This document shows, piece after piece, positions 1 to 7,521 of a stretch of 42,238 nucleotides of DNA. Made by a program: the position numbers and the translations under genes. How positions within the stretch are numbered: position 1 is the stretch's first letter; every line of letters starts with the position of its first letter. The stretch is from Azospirillaceae bacterium (GTDB taxonomy: Bacteria > Pseudomonadota > Alphaproteobacteria > Azospirillales > Azospirillaceae), in assembly GCA_031291675.1 (NCBI GenBank), contig JARLIO010000096.1, forward strand, positions 1 to 42,238. Reading direction: 5' to 3'. The notes beneath the pieces were generated by a model that did no database searches, was not told the DNA's origin, and saw only the letters and a list, made by a program, of their open reading frames with translations.

Positions 1-1
1 C

Positions 2-112
2 AACCGAAATCGTCGCCTCGCCAAGGATTTCGAAGCAACCATTGAAAGTGCCCTCGCATGGGTCATGATCGCCAGCGTCAAGCTACTTTCACGACGAATC
101 GCAAGGGGTTGA
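2..112 (+). CDS. IS5-family transposase, C-terminal end (cut by window start)
   Basis: The frame starting at base 2 is open from the window edge to a TGA at 110-112 and encodes about 36 residues, including RRLAKDFEATIESALAW and ending in SRRIARG. This matches from memory the C-terminus of IS5-family DDE transposases of Alphaproteobacteria, where the RRLxKDFE motif belongs to the last helical part of the catalytic domain. The rest of the gene lies outside the window, so completeness and activity cannot be judged. It marks the left edge of an accessory patch that also holds an istB fossil and a toxin-like gene. Confidence 0.7.
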   Translation, partial: NRNRRLAKDFEATIESALAWVMIASVKLLSRRIARG

Positions 113-149
113 TCAACCTACCCGATTCAGAGTCGGACTCTCAGACCGT

Positions 150-229
150 GGTTGGTAAGCGGGTTTCCCTCGCAGCGCAGACCGGCATGGTTTCTCGACG
201 GGAAATCACGGCAGACCATCTGATGGAGC
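150..229 (+). repeat. 80-bp inverted repeat, left copy
   Basis: These 80 bases recur in reverse complement at 2062-2141 with about 69 of 80 positions identical, no gaps, and a perfectly conserved core around GGTTTCTCGACGGGAAATCA. Weaker similarity continues outward for about ten bases. The pair brackets the aegerolysin gene and the istB fossil. I do not recognise the sequence as the end of a named insertion sequence. Confidence 0.8.
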
Positions 230-327
230 AATACCAACCCACGATCACCTTGACTCATCGCTGGGTGGTATCGCCAGCGACTGCCGCCGCGGCCCGTGAG
301 GGCCGAAGTCTGCGTGGTGTCTGAACG

Positions 328-352
328 CAACGGTCATTTCTTATGACCGTTG
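328..352. other. Perfect hairpin, function unknown
   Basis: A 10-bp perfect inverted repeat (CAACGGTCAT / ATGACCGTTG) with a 5-base loop. It has no long T-run and lies in an intergenic stretch downstream of the IS5 fragment and of the aegerolysin gene, so it could be a weak terminator or part of a mobile-element end. Confidence 0.4.
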
Positions 353-533
353 GTATAACTGTCAAGGGCGCTTGGTTACTTCTGGCCCACCTACCGCTAC
401 CCGCTCTCTTGCATCAACGGCGTCATCGCCGGGCGCTGCCTGATCGAAATATGACGTACCAGTTCCAAGAAGGACACTGGGGAATTGGTAGCGCCATCGG
501 CGCCATCCTAATCGCCGAAACGGATAGCAAGCA

Positions 534-563
534 GCACTTCGCCACGTTGATGAGGCGAAGTGC
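534..563 (-). terminator. Hairpin downstream of the aegerolysin gene
   Basis: A perfect 10-bp stem (GCACTTCGCC / GGCGAAGTGC) with a 10-base loop lies 21 bases past the aegerolysin stop codon. No U-tract follows on the minus strand, so if it is a terminator it is not a canonical one. Confidence 0.35.
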
Positions 564-584
564 CAACCTCACGGGCCTAAAATA

Positions 585-983
585 TTATTTTTCGACCGTC
601 GTCTGGTGGAGTGTTTCAGTGGCACCGGCGGCAATAGATAGCGTGACGACTACCACAGCGTTATTTCCACTGCCACCAGTGTAGCTGATGTTGTATCCGG
701 CTGGACAAGATTCGCCGTAGCCGTTGGAACCAACGTACGGGTTGTCCCAGGAAAAGTTGACGTCTCCGACCGACGCAGAGCCCAAGATCAACTTGTAAGT
801 GACATAGCCTTGGTCGCCCGTCATGAACCCATCGGAGTCGTTCTCCCACACGCCCTGGCCGCTCGGAGTGATTATTGTCGGCGGCGCCGGATTCCACACC
901 CCATGCTGCAGCCCGCTTGAAGTCAGGACGAGCAGTCCTGTCGTCGCATTTTTCAGCGTTACGTTTGTCGATCGCGCACTCAT
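585..983 (-). CDS. Aegerolysin-family protein, Gpp34Ab1 (Cry34Ab1)-like
   Basis: The 132-residue product resembles the 14-kDa Bacillus thuringiensis protein Gpp34Ab1 from end to end. Shared features are the MSAR start, a GFMTG motif near residue 53 followed by G.V.Y, a DNPYVGSN.Y stretch near residue 80 (DNPFAGSN.Y in Gpp34), and a GGSGN turn near residue 104 before the last strand. Aegerolysins are small beta-sandwich proteins that bind membrane lipids and often need a partner to form pores. There is no signal peptide. A strong GAGGAGG lies six bases before the ATG. No Tpp35 or MACPF partner gene is in the window. The surroundings (IS fragments, AT-rich upstream DNA, flanking inverted repeats) suggest acquisition by transfer. 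Family assignment is from recalled alignment; target and toxicity are unknown. Confidence 0.85.
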   Translation of the reverse strand: MSARSTNVTLKNATTGLLVLTSSGLQHGVWNPAPPTIITPSGQGVWENDSDGFMTGDQGYVTYKLILGSASVGDVNFSWDNPYVGSNGYGESCPAGYNISYTGGSGNNAVVVVTLSIAAGATETLHQTTVEK

Positions 984-1063
984 GTCATCCTCCTCGTGAG
1001 AAACACAAGATGCCTCACCAAACCGGGTGTCCGCATCACACGCCGCCCCTATATGTGGCTGGC

Positions 1064-1312
1064 TTACGTGAAATAACTAACAAAGCGATAAAATGCAACA
1101 AATAAAATCTTTTTTGTAGCTTCATGTGAGTCATACACCCGTATTACACCTACTAGTAGTCGATTGATATATCTATAGTTGTTATTTAGCAGATCAGCGA
1201 TCAGGCTTTCGTCATCACATATTCGCGTGTGCCTCTCTCTTGCACCCGTCCCTTCTAAAATGTGACCAAAATCATGCATGATAGTCCATTTATAGTCGAG
1301 TAATATGCTCAT
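1064..1312 (-). CDS. Hypothetical 82-residue protein in AT-rich DNA (doubtful)
   Basis: An open frame upstream of and collinear with the aegerolysin gene, with about 80 bases between them. The predicted product is rich in Ile, Leu, Tyr and Arg and has no recognisable domain. The DNA at about 1060-1500 is clearly more AT-rich than the rest of the window, so an open frame by chance is more likely here and the codon-use argument is weak. If real, it could be a co-transcribed companion of the aegerolysin. No convincing ribosome binding site was found. Confidence 0.2.
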   Translation of the reverse strand: MSILLDYKWTIMHDFGHILEGTGARERHTRICDDESLIADLLNNNYRYINRLLVGVIRVYDSHEATKKILFVAFYRFVSYFT

Positions 1313-1574
1313 TCACGACTATGCAGCGTTCTGTGAGGTCATAGAACTCCTCCCATCCCATATGCCGGATCTTTTGGCTGCGTCAGCGAAGGCAGCACAG
1401 CCAGATGCGGTCCACTTGCTTGTGGAACCTGTTAGGCGCTTATAAGATGTTCTATCGGCCATAATACCCGTATTAGCCGATCGATAAGCTAGCATACTAG
1501 CGATGCTGTCGGATAGCTGGGCATGCATCATCCGCGGCGGCGCGCGCGGGCGACCCCTCAACGACATCAATCGG

Positions 1575-1893
1575 GTTGATAAACTTTAGGTCGAAACGCG
1601 GGCCGGTCGCCAGGGCCATCTCGCCGATTATCTCGCTCGGAGGGACTTCATTGTCCTGGGCGTGCTCGGCTATCTGCCCTTCGCCCAAGCCGACGGCCAG
1701 CTTCTGTTCCACCTCATCAGCCGGCTGGTATGGGCACAACTCGGTGATCGTCACCACCAATCTCGCGTTCGGCGAATGGCCATCGGTCTTTGGGGACGCC
1801 AAGATGACAACGGTGCTCTTGGACCACCTCACGCACCATTGCGAGATCGTCGAGACCGGCACCGAAAGCGGGCGCCTCGAGAACCGCCGCTGA
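1575..1893 (+). pseudogene. istB: IS21-family IstB helper ATPase, decayed C-terminal part
   Basis: Two reading frames together give the C-terminal half of IstB, the AAA+ helper of IS21 transposases. The first frame reads [19 protein letters not shown] then [18 protein letters not shown]. After a one-base insertion near 1727 the second frame reads [19 protein letters not shown] and [11 protein letters not shown] to a TGA at 1891. An in-frame TAG at 1587 also interrupts the first frame. The Walker B acidic pair is changed: the expected LDELGYL reads LGVLGYL. The N-terminal part with the Walker A motif and the istA gene are missing. It is a dead fragment showing that this patch has received IS21 elements. 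Confidence 0.85.
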
Positions 1894-2061
1894 TCCCCGC
1901 CGGATCGAAAAGCAAAAATCCCCTTCCCCAGACCCCGCCCCGGCCCTTGCCCAAGTGGGCAAACAGGTCACCCCCACGCCCGTCGCCCCGTCGCTCGTGA
2001 GGGCACTACGCGTCGCGCACGCCCCTTGCCACTGTTCGCTACCTGGACAAGGACTCGCCGA

Positions 2062-2141
2062 GCTCCACGAGATGGTGCGCCGTGATTTCCCGTCGAGAAA
2101 CCACGTCTGTCTGCGCTGCGAGGAAAGCCCGTTTACCAGCC
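2062..2141 (-). repeat. 80-bp inverted repeat, right copy
   Basis: Reverse-complement partner of 150-229, with about 86% identity by manual alignment and equal length. The roughly 1.8-kb segment between the copies contains the aegerolysin gene and the istB fossil. Confidence 0.8.
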
Positions 2142-2367
2142 ACAGGCCGAGCATTGTTCTTCTTTTGTCCGCTTATGCTACAGTTTCGAACCGTTCGTTC
2201 GAGCCGCATTGCTCAAAAAGAAATGACACCGGCACCCGGAATGTTGATAGCGCTGACGTGTTGTTACACTCAGAATGGTCCTGCCAGCGCCGTTCGGTTT
2301 TTCCAGGGCTCAAATGGATAAGGTCTGGCGCTTCATCTCCCCCAACCGACAGCCGGTTTCTAAAATC

Positions 2368-3225
2368 ATGGCCCATGATCACCACAACAAAAGCAGGGGC
2401 AGCGTCGCCCGAAGAGGGGGCGCGACCCTCCTCACCATCCTGTCACCGGTGCTGGTCGCGGGCGTCCTGGCCTTTCCCGCGACTGCGGTCTGGGCTCAGC
2501 AGGATAACGCGCCGCCAATCGTCCTGAAGCCGGACCACCCGGGCGAACACGGCCCCGGTGCGCCCAACGCCGAGCATGGCGGCAATCCGCAGAACCAGCC
2601 CCATGGCGGTGGCGGACCCTCCGCAATGCCGGGAACCGGTGGCTCACAGAACCAGCCCCGTGGCGGTGGCGGACCCTCCGCGATGCCGGGAACCGGTGGC
2701 CCGCAGAACCAACCCCGTGGCGGTGGTGCGCAGAATGCTCCAACCGAGAATCGGCGAGCACAGCCGGAGATGATCCAGCCGGGCCGCGGTGGCGGAAATG
2801 GTCGCGGTCCTGAGGAATTCCGGGGGCCCCACCCTGAAGGACCCCATTTGGGTGGCATACCGGAGGGCCACGGTGGCGCGGGCGGGCCACCGCCAGGCGC
2901 GTTTGGTCACAACCCGAATCATTTCTCGTTCCGGGAGCATGATATCAGGCGTTTTGACCATGATGAGCTCGATCATTGGCGCGGCGGCGAGTGGCGCCAC
3001 GAACGATATGGCGGCCGCTTCGGCTGGTGGTGGCACACGGGTGGTGCCTGGTATTTCTATGATGAGCCGGTCTATCCTTACCCGCCCGTTGTCTCCAGCG
3101 TGATCATCGAAGAGCCGCAGCCGACGCAGCAGTTCTGGTACTATTGCGATGACCCGCAGGGTTATTACCCCTCTGTCGGGGTTTGCAACATACCGTTCCG
3201 CGCCATCCCGATACCGGAGCAATAA
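2368..3225 (+). CDS. Secreted Gly/Pro-rich repeat protein with C-terminal YC-DP-GYYP motif
   Basis: The product of 285 residues starts with a positively charged segment and a hydrophobic stretch ending near AVWAQQ, a good Sec signal peptide. Next come a low-complexity Gly/Pro/Gln region with 19-residue tandem repeats, a His/Arg/Trp-rich segment (RFGWWWHTGGAWYFYDEP), and a compact C-terminus with YYCDDPQGYYPSVGVC. The two cysteines could form a disulfide in the periplasm or cell envelope. The same Cys motif occurs in the J-domain protein at 35894-37417. The ATG at 2368 best fits the signal peptide; in-frame starts at 2314 (preceded by CAGGG) and 2275 are possible. The protein type is common in Alphaproteobacteria, but I know no function. 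A strong palindrome follows the gene. Confidence 0.75.
   Translation: MAHDHHNKSRGSVARRGGATLLTILSPVLVAGVLAFPATAVWAQQDNAPPIVLKPDHPGEHGPGAPNAEHGGNPQNQPHGGGGPSAMPGTGGSQNQPRGGGGPSAMPGTGGPQNQPRGGGAQNAPTENRRAQPEMIQPGRGGGNGRGPEEFRGPHPEGPHLGGIPEGHGGAGGPPPGAFGHNPNHFSFREHDIRRFDHDELDHWRGGEWRHERYGGRFGWWWHTGGAWYFYDEPVYPYPPVVSSVIIEEPQPTQQFWYYCDDPQGYYPSVGVCNIPFRAIPIPEQ
2590..2727 (+). repeat. 57-bp tandem repeats inside the Gly/Pro-rich gene
   Basis: Two full near-identical 57-base units (2590-2646, 2647-2703) and a 24-base partial unit, each starting CAGAACCA.CCCC. They encode 19-residue units of the type QNQPRGGGGPSAMPGTGG. The unit is a multiple of three, so copy number can change without breaking the frame. 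Confidence 0.9.
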
Positions 3226-3248
3226 CCGGCGAAAGGCGGCACGGTTCC

Positions 3249-3353
3249 CTAGAGCTCTTTCCGATCACGTTGGATCGGAAAGAGCTCTAGATCTTTGTTT
3301 TGTCGTATTTTCTACGCCCAACCGGAATCCACTTGGTCGGAAAATGCTGCTAG
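3249..3353 (+). repeat. Dispersed palindromic intergenic element, copy A (also a likely terminator)
   Basis: It opens with a perfect 18-bp stem (CTAGAGCTCTTTCCGATC and its complement) with a 6-base loop, followed by a T-rich stretch (ATCTTTGTTTTGTCG) and CCAACCGGAATCCAC. A related sequence lies in opposite orientation at 35546-35631. Elements of this kind (CTAGAGC...GATCGGAAAG...) are frequent between genes of many Alphaproteobacteria. The stem and T-run would end transcripts from the upstream gene. Confidence 0.75.
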
Positions 3354-3381
3354 CTGCCGTGGCAAGGGGCCCGTGTCGCCG

Positions 3382-4113
3382 TCAGCGGGGAACCGCAGCC
3401 AGGATCTGTTGCGCAATCCCGGGATGACTGATCAGCAGGTCGGGCAGGTAGGGTTTCGCCTGGTTATAACGGAGCGGCGAACCATCGAGGCGCGAGGCAT
3501 GAAGGCCAGCCGCGAGTGCAACCGCGACGGGTGCCGCCGAATCCCACTCATACTGGCCGCCGCTATGGAGATAGGCGTCGGCTTCGCCGCGCAGCACCGC
3601 CATCGCCTTGGCACCCGCCGAACCCATTCCGATCAGATCGGCGCCGATCCGCTCGGCGACCCGCTGCGCCTCGACCGGGGGCCGGGTCCGGCTGACCAGA
3701 ATCCGCGGACGACCCGATGCCAACGGCGCCAGGGGTGGCGGCTCGGCGGCCGACATGACCAGGCCCAACGCCGGCAGCGCCACGGCACCCGTCGTGGGAA
3801 CGCCATCCACGACCAGGGCGACATGAACCGCCCAATCCGAACGCTGTTCGGCATATTCGCGCGTGCCGTCAAGCGGATCGATCACCCAGACCCGGCTCCT
3901 GGACAGCCGGACGGCGTCGTCCGCGACCTCCTCGGAGAGCAACCCGTCATCGGGGCGCCATTCCGCCAGCGCCCGGCAAATCAGCGCGTTGGCCAGGACG
4001 TCCCCGGCATCGCCCAGGGCTTTCCCCTGCCAGAGACCGCAGCCGCGAACCACCAGCAAAAGCTTGCCCGCGGTCTCGGCGAGCTGAAGAGCCAACCTGT
4101 CATCACAAATCAT
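3382..4113 (-). CDS. cysQ: 3'(2'),5'-bisphosphate nucleotidase CysQ
   Basis: A 243-residue member of the inositol-monophosphatase superfamily, about the usual length for CysQ. It carries the metal-site motifs SEE (in LLSEEVADD), IDPLDGTREY near residue 80 and WDSAAPVA near residue 200. CysQ removes the 3'-phosphate of PAP(S), the by-product of sulfate assimilation, so it supports the sulfite reductase operon at 31-33.7 kb. The ATG at 4113 was chosen because family similarity begins directly after it; the open frame runs 40 residues further upstream with unrelated sequence. A plain inositol monophosphatase is possible, but DGTREYA fits CysQ better. It is transcribed convergently with the Gly-rich gene. 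Confidence 0.85.
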   Translation of the reverse strand: MICDDRLALQLAETAGKLLLVVRGCGLWQGKALGDAGDVLANALICRALAEWRPDDGLLSEEVADDAVRLSRSRVWVIDPLDGTREYAEQRSDWAVHVALVVDGVPTTGAVALPALGLVMSAAEPPPLAPLASGRPRILVSRTRPPVEAQRVAERIGADLIGMGSAGAKAMAVLRGEADAYLHSGGQYEWDSAAPVAVALAAGLHASRLDGSPLRYNQAKPYLPDLLISHPGIAQQILAAVPR

Positions 4114-4272
4114 ACTGTCTTCTCGTCTGATTGGCCCTTGATCGCCGCGATGCCGCGTTGGCGCGGCCATCATCCGCAAACGCCTGTCACCCGGCGGCGG
4201 CGCCGTATCACCGGCACATTCCGGCCGTTCCACATCTCACCACCGGGGAAATGGCCGGTCGTCCGGCCCGCA

Positions 4273-4599
4273 TCATGACCTCAGCGGCGGCTCCAAAATG
4301 TCCCGAAACTGCTGCTGCTCCCAGGCGTGACGCAACAGCTGGTATTCACGCTCCATCGCCGTGAGATCGCCACTATCGATCACGGCGTCGATGCGCTGAT
4401 GCAGCGCTGTGCTGATCTGGCCGCGGTCGATCGCCCGCGCCAAAATGCCGTCGATCCGCTCCAACGCCCGATCCGATGCACCGAGCATGGATTGAATGCC
4501 GGAGAGGTTGGCGGCCAAATCCTGCATTGCGCTCTGACATCGGGTGTACTCCCGCGTCAGGCCCCGGAGAGAAAACACGGCATAGGGAACAACGGACAT
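4273..4599 (-). CDS. Hypothetical helical protein, 108 residues
   Basis: No family recognised. The sequence is predicted almost entirely helical, with charged and leucine residues spaced as in short coiled coils (LSGIQSMLGASDRALERID; MEREYQLLRHAWEQQQ). There is no signal peptide or membrane segment. The start at 4599 has a purine-rich GAGAGGGGGG five bases upstream, a good ribosome binding site. It lies between cysQ and a small membrane protein gene on the same strand, with spaces of about 160 and 190 bases, so it is probably transcribed on its own. Confidence 0.6.
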   Translation of the reverse strand: MSVVPYAVFSLRGLTREYTRCQSAMQDLAANLSGIQSMLGASDRALERIDGILARAIDRGQISTALHQRIDAVIDSGDLTAMEREYQLLRHAWEQQQFRDILEPPLRS

Positions 4600-4786
4600 A
4601 CGTACCCCCCTCTCGTATTTCTGGCAATCACAAGTCCCGCGCGTTCGAAACCGCTTCTTAAGGCAATCGCCGATATTCTTTCCCGGAAATTCAAGCGTCC
4701 CGCGCCCGCAGCGCCACCAGCGTGCCCGAAGAACACGGGCCACGCCGTTGTCGCGGGTTACACCCTCCCACCCTGATCCGATGCCA

Positions 4787-4957
4787 TCAGCCGCGGGACA
4801 GCACGACAAGGAGACCCAGATTGGCGAAAGCCAGCAGGACCGCCAGAACAACCGTCAACGCGGGCGCAACGATGAGGCTGCCCGCGACGACGACGAGGCC
4901 GAGGACGGCGGCTAAAATGAACGGCAACGCATTGCCATTGTCGGCTTCCTGAACCAT
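4787..4957 (-). CDS. Small two-helix membrane protein, 56 residues
   Basis: An open frame that translates to MVQEADNGNALPFILAA, then two hydrophobic segments (about residues 11-31 and 33-53) divided by a Pro (APAL), ending in SRG. AAAGGAG lies nine bases before the ATG. Codon third positions are mostly G/C, as in neighbouring genes. The expected topology is a membrane hairpin with both ends on the same side. No homologue is recognised; small proteins of this form act as membrane regulators or subunits in other systems, but no function can be assigned here. Confidence 0.6.
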   Translation of the reverse strand: MVQEADNGNALPFILAAVLGLVVVAGSLIVAPALTVVLAVLLAFANLGLLVVLSRG

Positions 4958-5423
4958 TTAACCTTCGCTCCTTTCGCGAGGCCACAGACACGCCATGGCT
5001 TCCCTGGTTGATCATTCCGACCCGTCGATGGCGGGTTCCCGCGATCGCGTCCACCGGGCGACCACCTCTCCATGGGCCTCCGATGCCGACGCCACGCCCA
5101 ACTCAGGCGCAATGCCGGACCGGCGTTCAAACATACCAACCCGTCGAAGATCCGTCGCCGCGTTTGATCGTGGCCCCTAAAAAAAATGGAATCGCTCTTG
5201 TCTGAATGCGGGCTTCGGCCCTTGCGAGCCGCGGTGTCGAAGATCAGCCGGGCCAACCCGCCCGATGGTCCCCCGCCCTCGACTCTTCCAGCGAATTTTC
5301 CGACAACTCTTGCTGGCTCCCCGCCGCCACCCCCTATAGGGTCGCCTCTTCTCGACCGCACTGTCCGTGTTTCGGGACGCTGACGATCCCGGGATTGCGC
5401 CTTACGACGAATGATTTGAACAC
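4958..5423. other. Intergenic, no gene seen
   Basis: Lies between two divergently oriented genes. Short open frames here have no family resemblance or ribosome binding sites. It presumably holds the two promoters; an A-rich run lies at about 5178-5190. Confidence 0.4.
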
Positions 5424-5921
5424 ATGGATTACGAGAAACTGGCGAAGATCCTGGCTTTGGCCGGGAGCGACAATAGCGGCGAAGCGACGAGCGCTTTGCG
5501 CATGGCCACGCAGATGCTCGCTCGGGCCGGCCTGGATTTTGTCGACCTGGCGCAAGGGATCGAGCAGCGATCGATCCGTGACGCGACCCATGACGCGCTG
5601 GCGACCGACCTCGCGACCCTGAAGAGCGAACTCTACGATCTTCGCCTGCTCACCAGCACCTTGATTGAGGAAATCAACGCCATGCGGCTGCATGCGGCCA
5701 AACAGTCGGCCCAGCTCGACAAGGCACGAAAGAATGTCGATTTCCTGCGCGACCGCCTGCGACGCAGCGACACCGCGCGCCGGGACTTTCAACGCCGTGT
5801 CAGCCGTGACGAGGTCGAACGTCAGATGCTGCTTCGGCAATTGCGAACCCATGACGACGCCACGCGCGAGCTGGAATCACTGGCGTCGACGCCGGACAAA
5901 TCCGACGACCCCGGCTCATGA
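5424..5921 (+). CDS. DUF2786-like N-terminus plus coiled-coil protein
   Basis: A 165-residue protein. Residues 1-40 (YEKLAKILALAGSDNSGEA, then TQMLARAGLDFVDLA) resemble the DUF2786 helical domain, whose function is unknown. Residues 60-150 are a long charged amphipathic helix with heptad-like leucines, probably a coiled coil, and the last 15 residues are polar. No signal peptide or membrane segment is present, so it is probably cytoplasmic and oligomeric. The ATG has no strong ribosome binding site. The gene ends 35 bases before the stop of the convergent queG. Confidence 0.65.
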   Translation: MDYEKLAKILALAGSDNSGEATSALRMATQMLARAGLDFVDLAQGIEQRSIRDATHDALATDLATLKSELYDLRLLTSTLIEEINAMRLHAAKQSAQLDKARKNVDFLRDRLRRSDTARRDFQRRVSRDEVERQMLLRQLRTHDDATRELESLASTPDKSDDPGS

Positions 5922-5956
5922 TCACAGACGCCCGATCATAGGCCACGATTGCGCCA

Positions 5957-7060
5957 TCACCCCGCGGGATCGTAATCGCCCGCCTCCAGCTGCGCCAGCG
6001 CCCAGCGCGCCGCATCGCGCACCACCGGTGCGGGATCGTCGACCAGGGCCGAAATCGCCGTGATCTGAGCCGCATCACCGCTGTTGCCCAGCGCGATCAA
6101 GACGTTGCGCACAAACCGATCCCGGCCGATCCGCTTGATCGGCGACCCGGAAAAGCGCCGTCGAAATCCGGCGTCGTCCAGGCGGACCAGTTCGGCCAGC
6201 GCCGGCGCCGTCAGATCCGGGCGCGCCTGCAGCGCCGGTTCGGCCGTCGCCCGGGCAAAGCGGTTCCACGGACAAACCGCCACGCAGTCGTCGCAGCCAT
6301 AAATCCGGTTGCCCATCAGCGGCCGCAGCGCGGGATCGATCGGCCCCTGATGCTCGATCGTCAGGTACGAGATACAACGCCTTGCATCCAGCCGATAAGG
6401 TTCCGGAAACGCCCGGGTCGGACAGATATCGAGGCAGCGCCGGCAGGTGCCGCAATGATCCACCGCCGGCGGGTCGGGCGTCAGTTCGAGCGTGGTGAAG
6501 ATTTCCCCGAGAAACAGCCAGGAGCCGAAATCGCGCGACACCAGATTGGTGTGCTTGCCCTGCCAGCCCAGCCCCGCCGCCTGGGCCAGCGGCTTTTCCA
6601 TCACCGGGGCAGTATCGACGAAGACCTTGACCGCTATCGGCGGTTGCCCGGCAACACCCCGGGCAAGCCATCCGGCCAGTTGCTTCAGCCGCCCCTTGAT
6701 CAGCTCGTGATAGTCGCGATTGCGGGCGTAGACCGAGATGTCACCGCGGTCACCCTGTGCCGCCAGCGCCAGCGGATCCTCGGCGGGTCCATAGTTGGTC
6801 CCCAGCACGATCACACTGCGTGCCTCGGGCCATAATTGCGCGGGATCACCGCGCCACGCCGCCCGATCCGCCAGCCAACCCATGTCACCCTGCCAACCCG
6901 CGGCCAGAAATTCCGCCAGAGCCCGGCGCGGCCGGTCCCCCAGACCCGCCGGCGCAAAGCCCACGGCGTCGAATCCCAGCGCCAGAGCCCGGTCGCGGAT
7001 CGCCACGCGCGGGTCCCGCGCCGGTCGCCGGTCAGCCCCCGGATCAGCCCCCCGGGTCAA
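5957..7060 (-). CDS. queG: Epoxyqueuosine reductase QueG
   Basis: A 367-residue cobalamin- and Fe-S-dependent enzyme that reduces epoxyqueuosine to queuosine in tRNA, the last step of the pathway. Visible features are the N-terminal family block ([12 protein letters not shown]), the conserved [27 protein letters not shown], two ferredoxin-like clusters ([12 protein letters not shown] and [11 protein letters not shown]) and a C-terminal HEAT-like segment. The start is set at TTG 7060, whose TTGA overlaps the queF stop as at the other junctions of this operon; a GTG at 7006 is the alternative. The open frame further upstream is only antisense to queF. It is the last gene of the queA-tgt-queF-queG operon. 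Confidence 0.92.
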   Translation of the reverse strand: MTRGADPGADRRPARDPRVAIRDRALALGFDAVGFAPAGLGDRPRRALAEFLAAGWQGDMGWLADRAAWRGDPAQLWPEARSVIVLGTNYGPAEDPLALAAQGDRGDISVYARNRDYHELIKGRLKQLAGWLARGVAGQPPIAVKVFVDTAPVMEKPLAQAAGLGWQGKHTNLVSRDFGSWLFLGEIFTTLELTPDPPAVDHCGTCRRCLDICPTRAFPEPYRLDARRCISYLTIEHQGPIDPALRPLMGNRIYGCDDCVAVCPWNRFARATAEPALQARPDLTAPALAELVRLDDAGFRRRFSGSPIKRIGRDRFVRNVLIALGNSGDAAQITAISALVDDPAPVVRDAARWALAQLEAGDYDPAG

Positions 7061-7521
7061 CCACGGCCACGATAGGGCGGCACGCCCTGGTCGAGCAGCC
7101 AGATCCCATCGGGCGGCGCCCCGGTTTGAAAGAACACGTCGATCGGAATGCCACCGCGCGGGTACCAATAGCCGCCGATCCGCAGCCAGGCTGGCGCCAA
7201 CACCGTCACCAACCGCTTGCCGATCGCCACGGTACAGCCCTCGTGAAACGCCCCGTGGTTGCGAAAACTGGTCAAAAACAACTTCAGACTCTTGCTTTCG
7301 ACCAGCCAGTCCCCCGGAACATAGTCGATGACCAGATGGGCAAAATCCGGCTGTCCGGTGATCGGGCACAGCGAGGTGAATTCCGGACAGGTAAAGCGGA
7401 CCAGATAAGGCGACCCCGGATGCGGATTCGCCACCCGTTCCAGCACCGCCTCATCCGGCGTCGCCGGCTGGGCGGTCGCCTGCCCCAGTTGGGTCAGGCC
7501 GGCATAGATATTTTCCGTCAT
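7057..7521 (-). CDS. queF: NADPH-dependent preQ0 reductase QueF (type I)
   Basis: The 154-residue product has the length of the unimodular type I enzyme, which reduces 7-cyano-7-deazaguanine (preQ0) to preQ1. The catalytic Cys52 ([12 protein letters not shown]), Asp59 and the QueF motif ESKSLKLF with Glu75 are present, as is FHE later on. The ATG at 7521 shares one base with the tgt stop (TGATG); GTG at 7524 directly before it is possible. Because queC, queD and queE are not here, preQ0 must be made from genes elsewhere or salvaged. Confidence 0.93.
   Translation of the reverse strand: MTENIYAGLTQLGQATAQPATPDEAVLERVANPHPGSPYLVRFTCPEFTSLCPITGQPDFAHLVIDYVPGDWLVESKSLKLFLTSFRNHGAFHEGCTVAIGKRLVTVLAPAWLRIGGYWYPRGGIPIDVFFQTGAPPDGIWLLDQGVPPYRGRG

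Noticed and set aside
2590-2727. CRISPR-like array
   Set aside because: Units are contiguous 57-bp coding repeats without spacers. No CRISPR array was seen anywhere in the window.
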